Source of the DNA: a virus
IMG/VR virus record: IMGVR_UViG_3300023176_002665
Span: 1 to 23,708 of that record
DNA: 23,708 nucleotides
Strand: one strand, 5' to 3'
Positions 6,840 through 14,100 of the stretch are shown one piece after another (the stretch's first letter is position 1; each line of letters opens with the position of its first letter). The notes beneath the pieces are model-generated. The model ran no database searches. It was not told the DNA's origin and was given only the letters and a program-made list of their open reading frames with translations. Made by a program: the position numbers and the translations under genes.

Positions 6840-8001
6840 TAACAACACCCGATCCGCCAGCACCAGATGCACCAGAGGGCCAGGGGTTTCCTGCCCCACC
6901 TCCACCTCCACCGCCGAGGTTGGTGGCGCCGTTTTCTCCTCTACCGTTACCACCACGGTTTGGTGCTTCACCACCATGTCCGCCACCACCAGAACCGCCG
7001 TTGCCACCTCTACAAGAACCAGGGTGACCACCGCCGCCACCGCCGCCGCCAGCGTAGGTTACAGAAGAACCAGAGAGGGAACTAGCGCGACCATTACCCC
7101 CAGGCGCTTGACGACCATTACCACCAGTCGCTCCATTCCCAGACGCTCCACCACCACCAGAACCTGAATAACATGCCTGATTGGGGTTAGGACCACCAGA
7201 ATTTCCATGTCCGTTAGAACCAGAAAGACCAGGTGCTCCAGGTTGAGTAGCGGATCCACCAGAACCAGGGCTGCCGCCACCACCTCCAGCACCACCACCA
7301 GAACCTCCAGGACCACCAGGACGGTTACCAGGACCAGACGCACCGTATCCGCCGCCGTATGCTACCAAACCATCAAATGTAGAGGGTGAACCATTTCCTC
7401 CAGGTTGTTGACTGCCTGGCGATGCTGCTGCTCTTCCTCCACCACCAACACTAATGGGATAAGTACCATCTTGTAAGGTTCTTCCTGTTACTTGAACCCA
7501 TCCGCCTGCTCCACCACCAGAACCTCCATCAGTTCCACCAGAATCGGGACCAGCATTTCTACTACCACCGCCAGCACCACCGCCGACTAGGAGAACATCA
7601 ACATCTACAGGACCACCAGAAACAGTCATACTACCATCACCAGTGAATCTGAGAATATTATATCCGCCAGAACTTGATGGAGTAACAGAACCAGTAGTAG
7701 TAACTTCTAATGGAATACCACCAGCATCTGCCCAAGCAGAACCTATCCAAATTTGAATAACTTCTTCTTGAGTATTGTAGATAACCTGACCAAGACCTAC
7801 TCCAGTTAAAGCATCTCTCTGTGCAGTTGTATAGTTTGGAAGAACAAATCTACTGCTAATAGTTGCATCATCAATTGTAGTATCACCAGTAAGATTAGCA
7901 TTACCATCATATGTCAAGTTACCAGCACTATCAAAGGTTACTTCAGGACCAGACGCGCCGACCTGCAAACCTTTAATTTTATCAACTTTAATTTCAGACA
8001 T
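6817..8001 (-). CDS. Glycine-rich tail fibre / adhesin
   Basis: The 394-residue protein has an N-terminal attachment part (1-130) carrying LPNYTTAQRDALTGVGLGQV and IGSAWAD, the fibre module shared across the window. A long glycine-rich domain follows (about 134-385) with many GGG and PGG runs, framed by VDVDVLLVGGGAGGG at the start and GSGVVIIRY at the end. These borders are typical of glycine-rich domains in phage fibres. By analogy with T-even gp38 adhesins, glycine-rich loops may bind the receptor. Segments such as QPGAPGLSGSNG are loosely collagen-like. The DNA is GC-rich and repetitive. It has a late promoter at 8024-8031. Its stop lies inside the 3' end of the convergent carbamoyltransferase gene. 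Confidence 0.75.
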   Translation of the reverse strand: MSEIKVDKIKGLQVGASGPEVTFDSAGNLTYDGNANLTGDTTIDDATISSRFVLPNYTTAQRDALTGVGLGQVIYNTQEEVIQIWIGSAWADAGGIPLEVTTTGSVTPSSSGGYNILRFTGDGSMTVSGGPVDVDVLLVGGGAGGGSRNAGPDSGGTDGGSGGGAGGWVQVTGRTLQDGTYPISVGGGGRAAASPGSQQPGGNGSPSTFDGLVAYGGGYGASGPGNRPGGPGGSGGGAGGGGGSPGSGGSATQPGAPGLSGSNGHGNSGGPNPNQACYSGSGGGGASGNGATGGNGRQAPGGNGRASSLSGSSVTYAGGGGGGGGHPGSCRGGNGGSGGGGHGGEAPNRGGNGRGENGATNLGGGGGGGAGNPWPSGASGAGGSGVVIIRYLTP

Positions 8002-8023
8002 TTTCTACTAATGACCTTTTGAT

Positions 8024-8031
8024 TATTTATA
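8024..8031 (-). promoter_or_regulatory. T4-type late promoter TATAAATA
   Basis: Perfect TATAAATA on the minus strand, 23 bases before the start at 8001, placed one base beyond the stop of the fibre gene at 8033. Confidence 0.7.
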
Positions 8032-8032
8032 G

Positions 8033-8070
8033 TTATTTGACCCAGAGGAATCCGTTAGATGCACCTAAAG
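8033..8070 (-). repeat. 38-base exact repeat, copy 1 (partner 9814-9851)
   Basis: Positions 8033-8070 and 9814-9851 are identical. They encode the last residues (ending SNGFLWVK) of fibre paralogues 1 and 3, including the stop codons. Such identity favours recombination between the genes. Confidence 0.85.
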
Positions 8071-8899
8071 TGTCTTCACGGAAACCGCAGTTGCCACCAG
8101 ACTCAGGATGTCTACCCCAAGCAAAATATGTACCACCAGAAGTATGGTGGTCACCAAAACCTCTAGTACCAGTGTTAGGGTTTCTATCATCTAAAGTTCC
8201 TTCATAAGTTAATGAAACTCTAGTTCTAGCGTTTTGATTACTAGCACTAGCAAGTAAGTCAACGGTTGCACTGCTGTCAATAAATACATTCTTATTAAAT
8301 CCAGTTGCTTCCATCCAATAACGTGTAGGACCTGTATATGTTGAACCTTGAACAAGTGCATTGATCCAAGTATCTGCAAACTTTTCAGTGCTAGTAGCAC
8401 TTATATTAGGTCCATTACTGCCAGTAATACGAACAGCACTATTCGTCATATGGTCTTGGCAAGTTGCTGTTCTAACACTAGCACATAAAACCCAACCTCC
8501 ACCATTTCTATCATTATCTACATATACATTATATGCAGTTTCACCTGCTGGTTGAATCCAATAGTTCCCAGTAGGTAATCCTGCATCATTGATTGCATTG
8601 CCATCTGTTGCTGGATTTGCTTGAGTCCCAAGGTTAGTTGCTCCAGCAGGAACACGAAATACATTAAACCAAGCAGTTCCATCATACACTTCCACATATC
8701 GAGTTTCAGTGTTAGTCCTTATCATTCCTGCTTGAGGGGATGCTGGTCTTTGAGCAGTTGTCCCTTGAGGAAAAGTAAAGGCACTCATTCTGTTCCTAGT
8801 TAAAGAACCAGATACGACAATATTTTCGCCACTCTCCATAATAATATGTCGATTGGTTGCTACCGAACCTTCTATTTCTCCAACTCTAATAATACTCAT
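8033..8899 (-). CDS. Tail fibre with fibrinogen-like C-terminal domain, paralogue 1
   Basis: In this 288-residue protein, residues 41-65 carry the fibre module FPQGTTAQRPASPQAG. Residues 101-288 form a fibrinogen-like domain opening with AGLPTGNYWIQP, YNVYVDNDRNGGGWVLCA; the G.Y.I.P....VY.D....GGGW pattern is the hallmark of fibrinogen-related and similar secreted recognition domains. The end (TRGFGDHHTSGGTYFAWG..., CGFRED..., GFLWVK) is nearly the same in the next two genes, with cysteines C139, C147 and C271 kept. This is probably the receptor-binding head of a tail fibre. It has its own late element at 8919-8926. N-terminal residues 1-40 are unlike the two paralogues. Confidence 0.75.
   Translation of the reverse strand: MSIIRVGEIEGSVATNRHIIMESGENIVVSGSLTRNRMSAFTFPQGTTAQRPASPQAGMIRTNTETRYVEVYDGTAWFNVFRVPAGATNLGTQANPATDGNAINDAGLPTGNYWIQPAGETAYNVYVDNDRNGGGWVLCASVRTATCQDHMTNSAVRITGSNGPNISATSTEKFADTWINALVQGSTYTGPTRYWMEATGFNKNVFIDSSATVDLLASASNQNARTRVSLTYEGTLDDRNPNTGTRGFGDHHTSGGTYFAWGRHPESGGNCGFREDTLGASNGFLWVK
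8112..8173 (-). repeat. 62-base exact repeat, copy 1 (partner 9001-9062)
   Basis: Positions 8112-8173 and 9001-9062 are identical, including synonymous sites. They encode the block from TGTRGFGDHH to FAWG in paralogues 1 and 2. The identity of silent positions points to recent conversion or duplication, not only protein-level selection. Confidence 0.88.
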
Positions 8900-8918
8900 T
8901 TTTTCTGAGAGTTTCTTT

Positions 8919-8926
8919 TATTTATT
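8919..8926 (-). promoter_or_regulatory. T4-type late promoter AATAAATA
   Basis: AATAAATA on the minus strand, 20 bases before the start at 8899, overlapping the stop codon (8922-8924) of the previous fibre gene. Confidence 0.6.
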
Positions 8927-9791
8927 TCACCCAAAGATAACCATCAGATGCACCTAAAGAGTCTTCTCTAAATCCGCAGTTACCACCCGACTCGGGATGC
9001 CTACCCCAAGCAAAATATGTACCACCAGAAGTATGGTGGTCACCAAAACCTCTAGTACCAGTATTGGGGTTTCTATCAGAGATACCACCCTGATAACTTA
9101 ATGTAACTCTAGTTCTCTCGTTTTGGTCGCTAGCACTATCGTTTAGGTTGACAGATGCATTACTGTCAACAAACATATCTTTGTTAAAATCAATTGCCTC
9201 TAACCAATAACGTGTAGAACCTGTATATGTCGAAGCATTTACAAGTGCTTGAATCCAAGTATCTTCCATTTTATAAGTAGCATCCTGTGATAGTCTCGGT
9301 CCAATGCTGTTAGCAACACGAACAGAACTTCTTGTCATATGGTCTTGACAAGATGATGTTCTAACTGTAGCACAAAGAATCCAACCTCCACCATTTCTAT
9401 CATTATCTACAAACATCCGATACATTGATGCTCCTGGTGGATGAATATACCAGAGACCCGTTGGCAATCCTGCATTTTGAATTTCCTGACCGTTTTGTGC
9501 TGGGTTGCTAGCACTACCAACACCCTCATATACTCCACTTGCATCGGTAATCTGTGCCCAATCAGAACCATCCCAATATTCTAAAAGTGCATCAGTTGTA
9601 TTGAATCGCATATAACCTACTGCGGGAGAACCAGGTCTTTGTGCTGTTGTTCCCGTTGGTAATTGATACGCTCCAGTATTACTATGTTGATGAATATCTC
9701 CTTGAACAGACAAACCATGTCCAACAGGAACAGTTATTTGTCCCAATGTAGTTGGAAGTCCACCCAAGTGTGATACGATTAACTTACTCAT
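8922..9791 (-). CDS. Tail fibre with fibrinogen-like C-terminal domain, paralogue 2
   Basis: In this 289-residue protein, residues 44-66 hold LPTGTTAQRPGSPAVGYMRF, followed by YWDGSDWAQI, the shared fibre module. The fibrinogen-like domain spans about 102-289: AGLPTGLWYIHPPG, MFVDNDRNGGGWILCA, SCQDHMTRSSVRV, then the conserved end CGFREDSLGASDGYLWVK. It differs from paralogue 1 mainly in the first 100 residues and in scattered positions of the head (for example LWYIHPPG instead of NYWIQPAG), which could alter receptor fit. A late element lies at 9811-9818. The ribosome-binding site is weak (TGAG). Confidence 0.75.
   Translation of the reverse strand: MSKLIVSHLGGLPTTLGQITVPVGHGLSVQGDIHQHSNTGAYQLPTGTTAQRPGSPAVGYMRFNTTDALLEYWDGSDWAQITDASGVYEGVGSASNPAQNGQEIQNAGLPTGLWYIHPPGASMYRMFVDNDRNGGGWILCATVRTSSCQDHMTRSSVRVANSIGPRLSQDATYKMEDTWIQALVNASTYTGSTRYWLEAIDFNKDMFVDSNASVNLNDSASDQNERTRVTLSYQGGISDRNPNTGTRGFGDHHTSGGTYFAWGRHPESGGNCGFREDSLGASDGYLWVK
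8946..8987 (-). repeat. 42-base exact repeat, copy 1 (partner 9838-9879)
   Basis: Positions 8946-8987 and 9838-9879 are identical and encode the block around GNCGFREDSLGAS of paralogues 2 and 3. With the other two repeats, every pair of paralogues shares an exact run in the last 150 bases. Confidence 0.85.
9001..9062 (-). repeat. 62-base exact repeat, copy 2 (partner 8112-8173)
   Basis: Second copy of the repeat described at 8112-8173. The copies are 889 bases apart in direct orientation. Confidence 0.88.
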
Positions 9792-9810
9792 CTCAGTAGA
9801 TAGTTTTTTC

Positions 9811-9818
9811 TATTTATT
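9811..9818 (-). promoter_or_regulatory. T4-type late promoter AATAAATA
   Basis: AATAAATA on the minus strand, 20 bases before the start at 9791, overlapping the stop codon (9814-9816) of paralogue 3. Same geometry as at 8919-8926. Confidence 0.6.
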
Positions 9819-9851
9819 TGACCCAGAGGAATCCGTTAGATGCACCTAAAG
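9814..9851 (-). repeat. 38-base exact repeat, copy 2 (partner 8033-8070)
   Basis: Second copy of the 38-base repeat, at the 3' end of paralogue 3, 1781 bases from the first in direct orientation. Confidence 0.85.
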
Positions 9852-10707
9852 AGTCTTCTCTAAATCCGCAGTTACCACCACTTTCAGGATGCCTTCCCCA
9901 AGCAAAATAAGTGCCACTTGAAGTGTGATGGTCTCCAAATCCTCTAGTACCAGTATTAGGACCTCGATCGGATAAACTACCTTCATAACTATTTGATATT
10001 CTGGTCCTAGCATTTTGGTCCTGGGCACTATCGTTTAGGTTGACAGATGCCCCCGAATCAATAAATACGCTCTTATTAAATCCAGTTGCTTCCATCCAAT
10101 ATCTAGTAGACCCAACATAACCAGAGCTAGCAACAAGACGGTTAATCCAAGTGTCTGCCATTTTAGTTGTACTGGTATCGCCAGTTCTAGGTCCAGTAGT
10201 TCCACTAATACGAACAGCATTTCTTGTCATATGGTCTTGACAGGTTGATGTTCTAACTGTAGCGCATAAAACCCAACCTCCACCATTTCTAGTATTGTCC
10301 ACATACATTTCGTATGCTGTTGCTTCACCTTCAGGTTGAATCCAATAGTTTCCACTACCTAATCCAGCAGCATAAATTTGAGTACCATTTAATGCTGGAT
10401 TTTCTTGACTGCCTATTTGTGCAACATTACCACCTGTTCCAATGCTTGAACCAAAACTACCGTCACTATAAATTCTTGGTTCATTCAAAGTTGTATCATA
10501 AAAAAGTTGATAGTCAACAATTCTATCGGCATTATGCATTGCATCCCACTCTGCTGTTGTGCCATATGGCAATAAAAGATGACTAGTTGCTGTAGATGGG
10601 TGTGAAATATGACTCCCTTCTCTAAAATCCAAAACAGTATTGGATGGGATAGTTACGTTATAACTATTTGCTACTAATCCTTGAATTTGAGCAACATTCA
10701 GTTTCAT
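9814..10707 (-). CDS. Tail fibre with fibrinogen-like C-terminal domain, paralogue 3
   Basis: In this 297-residue protein the fibre module is degenerate (LPYGTTAEWDAMHNADRI, residues 46-63, then DTTLNEPRIYSDGSF). Residues about 110-297 are the fibrinogen-like domain: AGLGSGNYWIQPEG, MYVDNTRNGGGWVLCA, TCQDHMTRNAVRISG, ending CGFREDSLGASNGFLWVK. The ATG at 10707 directly abuts the TAA of the 138-residue gene (TAAATG), so translation is coupled and both share one transcript; no late element lies between them. It is probably the first-expressed of the three paralogues, as a receptor-binding fibre subunit. Confidence 0.75.
   Translation of the reverse strand: MKLNVAQIQGLVANSYNVTIPSNTVLDFREGSHISHPSTATSHLLLPYGTTAEWDAMHNADRIVDYQLFYDTTLNEPRIYSDGSFGSSIGTGGNVAQIGSQENPALNGTQIYAAGLGSGNYWIQPEGEATAYEMYVDNTRNGGGWVLCATVRTSTCQDHMTRNAVRISGTTGPRTGDTSTTKMADTWINRLVASSGYVGSTRYWMEATGFNKSVFIDSGASVNLNDSAQDQNARTRISNSYEGSLSDRGPNTGTRGFGDHHTSSGTYFAWGRHPESGGNCGFREDSLGASNGFLWVK
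9838..9879 (-). repeat. 42-base exact repeat, copy 2 (partner 8946-8987)
   Basis: Second copy of the 42-base repeat, 892 bases from the first. It overlaps the 38-base repeat by 14 bases. Confidence 0.85.
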
Positions 10708-11124
10708 TTAGACAACACTCCATGCGCCACCCGATTCAACAGTAACAGTATAACCATTTGCAATAGTGATGGGACCAGCACTCATACCGTTTGCAAACTC
10801 TGAACCAGCAGTAGGTCCAACAGTAAGATTCTCGGAAATAGTTGTAGGATTTGTTCTAATAATGCTATCAGCACCAATAGAAGGACCACCACCAGAAATA
10901 GAACCCCAACCAGGATTTCCAGTTCCGTCATCTGCCTTGTAAATTTCAGCGTTATCGTTATCGCTGTTGAATCTAATTGTACCTACAGAGGGACTGCTAG
11001 GACGTTGTGCAGTTGTTCCTGTTGGTATTCTCAACACACTTTCACCATCTAAGAATGAAAGTGTGTCAACAATTGCTTGTGTGGCAGTGTTAATCTGATT
11101 ACCACTAATTTTTGTGAGTGCCAT
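10708..11124 (-). CDS. Short fibre or fibre-connector protein with the GTTAQRP module
   Basis: This 138-residue protein starts MALTKISGNQINTATQAI and carries the cleanest copy of the shared module, IPTGTTAQRPSSPSVGTIRF (33-52), followed by NSDNDNAEIYKADDG...GWGSI. The C-terminal part (SIGADSIIRTNPTTISENLT, GPITIANGYTVTVESGGAWSVV) is a repetitive beta strand pattern typical of a fibre tip or trimerising 'peg'. It lacks the large head of the neighbouring genes, so it may be a connector or collar on which the paralogue fibres sit; this is inference. A weak late element is at 11147-11154. AAGGAGGA is present but 13 bases from the ATG. Confidence 0.65.
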   Translation of the reverse strand: MALTKISGNQINTATQAIVDTLSFLDGESVLRIPTGTTAQRPSSPSVGTIRFNSDNDNAEIYKADDGTGNPGWGSISGGGPSIGADSIIRTNPTTISENLTVGPTAGSEFANGMSAGPITIANGYTVTVESGGAWSVV

Positions 11125-11146
11125 ATTACTACTGTGTCCTCCTTAG

Positions 11147-11154
11147 TATTTAGA
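11147..11154 (-). promoter_or_regulatory. Late-promoter-like element TCTAAATA
   Basis: TCTAAATA on the minus strand, 23 bases before the start at 11124, overlapping the TAA stop (11150-11152) of the 1320-residue gene. One core mismatch to the T4 consensus. Confidence 0.4.
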
Positions 11155-14100
11155 TAGGCAGTTCTAAAATATGAATGGTATCACTAGATAATGGAGCATC
11201 ACCACCATTAAACACAATATTTGCACCGTTAACATCGACAGTGTAATTAGTTCCAGGAATCTGTGCTACACCATTCAAGAATACAAGGACGGAATCATCA
11301 ACGTGCTGAATACCACCCGCATATGTTGTGATTGCAAATGTCAGAGTATTTCCATCACCAGTATATGTCCTAGTGATATAAGAAGATGCACTGATTCCAC
11401 CACGACCAGTAACAACTAAGTCTCCATCAACTCTTACAGAACCATCTACGTTAACCCTGTAAGAATTATTAGGAGCAGTGCCAATACCGATAATTGTGCT
11501 GTTGTTGTAAGAACTAATATTGATGTCACCAGTATCCGTGAGACCAAACTCTTTCCACGCTCCATTGTAATATATCCAACCAAGCGACTTGCCAGGTGTC
11601 CAGTTGATATTGTAAACAAGATCACCATCAGCGGGCGTAGTGTATCCCGTGATATTAGCAAAAGAGGGTTGTCCGTTTGCATCTTCAGGTGCCAGTAAGG
11701 TTTGCTTAATTACCGTGCCATCCTGATTGTAATAGGAAATTTTCCTTGCTTGCAGGTTGTTAGTGAAGGTAGTGAGTCCTTGGAAGGTAACAGGACCAGC
11801 GAAGATAGATTCTAACTGGTTAGATGCACCACCGATAACCGTGAGTTTGTCGGTAAGAACCAACTCAGAGAATGTCTCAATCGTTGTATTCTCTTCACCA
11901 ACAACATTCAGTTGTGCAATATCTTCGTTTGTAATTTGACCAGTAACAGGGTTAATAACCTGGTTACCAATAAACAGGTCGCCGTTAGAGTTAAGACCAG
12001 AGTAGAAGGCAACACCCGCTTCTTCTTTAATAGACTGAGAGAACTTAATCTGGTCAGCAGATAAGGTCTCTACCTGTGTCTGAGGGAACGCTGTTGAATA
12101 GTTACCAGGACCAAAACCAAGGTATTCAAACGTATGGTTACCAGAACGAAGAATAGAGTGTCTACGTAATTCAACCGCAATGGGTGCAACAGTGCCATCA
12201 TTGTTTTCGCGGATGTTAATCTTACGAGTTTCTTCATCACCAGAACGTGCAGTTAACTCAACACTAGAAAGGCGATTATTAACAGAGTCATAGTTAGGTG
12301 TTGTACCTGGTTGTGTCCAACCAGTATCACTCAAAAGGAATTGTGCTGCTTCCTTAGTAATAGAAAGTTGAGGGTCTTTATTGGGTGTAGGAGTTGCACC
12401 ATCGGTAGCATATACTAGACCGATAGTTTCGTTGTCAGCGACGGATACAGCAGCATCAGGGTCAGCAAGAGGGTTGTCTCTGTCAAACGTAGGATAGACT
12501 TCGTTGACGTTTTGACTGAACTTCCTGTTGTTGAAGTTAGAAGTCGAAGGTGCAATAGATGCACAAAGGAGGGTAAGGTAGTAAATTCCATCTGTAACGC
12601 CTCTCTCAAATTCTTGAACAGTTTCGATGTCGTAGATGTAAAAAGTCTTCGACAAGTTGTAACTAGTAGTGTCACTATTCAGAGGTTGCATTACATAACC
12701 GCTGATAGGATCACGAGGCAGAGGATTAGTCTTATCTTTATCAATTACATAGCGGACACGATAAGTTCTGTCTGCTAAGTCACGACTATCAGGAATCCTC
12801 TTAAGGAAAGTTGTAGGAGTAAAGTTAACCGTATTGTATTGTGTATTTGTAGAAAGTGTTGTATAAATTTCATTGTTAGTGGAACTAACATTCAGATACC
12901 AACCGCCGACTTGGTTTGCAACACCACCAATAGTGTATGTGTTACTATCATATTGAATAGGAGAACCATTTACACCAGCAGACAAACCAGAAACACTAGG
13001 ACCATAAGGAGAAATAGATGCAGACTGAACTGTTGCTTCAGTAGCACCATTTGCTACCAGAAGACAGTTAATTTTATCTGCTACAGCATTAACACCTGTA
13101 CCGTCTTGACGTGCTCCAACTGTGTAACCCTGAACTCTAGTTGTTGGTGGAGATGCTTCGGTTACATATCCATAAAGGTACAATCTTGTTCCAGGAGTGC
13201 CACCTTGTCCAGCAAGTGCAGCGTTGACAACTTTAGTTCTTTGGATGTCAATATTCACCCAGTTAACAGAAGTCTCTTCACCAAAAATAACATTGCCATT
13301 AACAGTTGATGTGTTTGTTGCAGTTAATGTAATGACTCTAGTATTGGTGTTGATAGAACCAACTGTAGCACCAGTTCCAATGCCAGTACCAGTAACAGTC
13401 ATTCCTTGGATAATACCATTTACAGAACCATCATTTGCAAGTGTGATAGTAGATGTAGAATTGGTGCCCGTCGCAGTTGTCGAAATGACGTTAAGTGCTT
13501 TAGGTGGAATAATGTGTGTAATTTCGCCTGCTTTATCCTTCGAGAATGCCTTTGCCTTAAATCCAGCGGAGCGAAGTGCAGTATTACCGAAGTTGGAGTT
13601 AGAGTTAGTAATCGACATGTCACCACCACTCTCAGCGGTGAAGTGTGTGCCGTAACCAACAGCGAACACCGAAACTGCCTGAATGAAAGCATCATTGGAA
13701 CACTTAATGTGCTCGTGTGCCCAACCTTTACGATACTCAGCAAAACCGTCTAAGTGAGCACCATCACCAGCAGTTGCTACATCATAGCTACCAGTAGAAG
13801 CATTATATCTTACAAACGCTCTATCGTCTTTCTGCAGAGACAGACCAGTAAACTGTGCAACAACCATCGATTTGAAACCTGTTGCTTTACTGCCATCTGC
13901 GTGCATACCATTCATGCCCCAGACACTTCTCAGGGACAAGTTAAACGCATAAGGAGACGCAGAGTCAACAGTATCAATCTCAGTCTTTACACTGATGTTG
14001 GACCCAACGGCATTTCCTGTTGGTTCTCCTTGCATTTGGTAAGTAAAAACGTTACCAGATGCGGACGTGACTGTGAAAGATCCGTTATAAAGTCCTGCAT

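Noticed and set aside
6867-7389. Several ORFs on both strands in the glycine-rich gene
   Set aside because: The repeated GGN codons keep other frames free of stops; the translations are low-complexity and lack ribosome-binding sites.
8033-10707. Diversity-generating retroelement acting on the fibre paralogues
   Set aside because: No reverse transcriptase gene, accessory protein or template repeat with adenine-specific differences is seen in the window; exact repeats fit ordinary recombination better.
12839-13753. Plus-strand ORFs of 115-156 residues inside the 1320-residue gene
   Set aside because: They are antisense to a long, clearly coding structural gene, with cysteine- or valine-rich shadow translations and no start signals.
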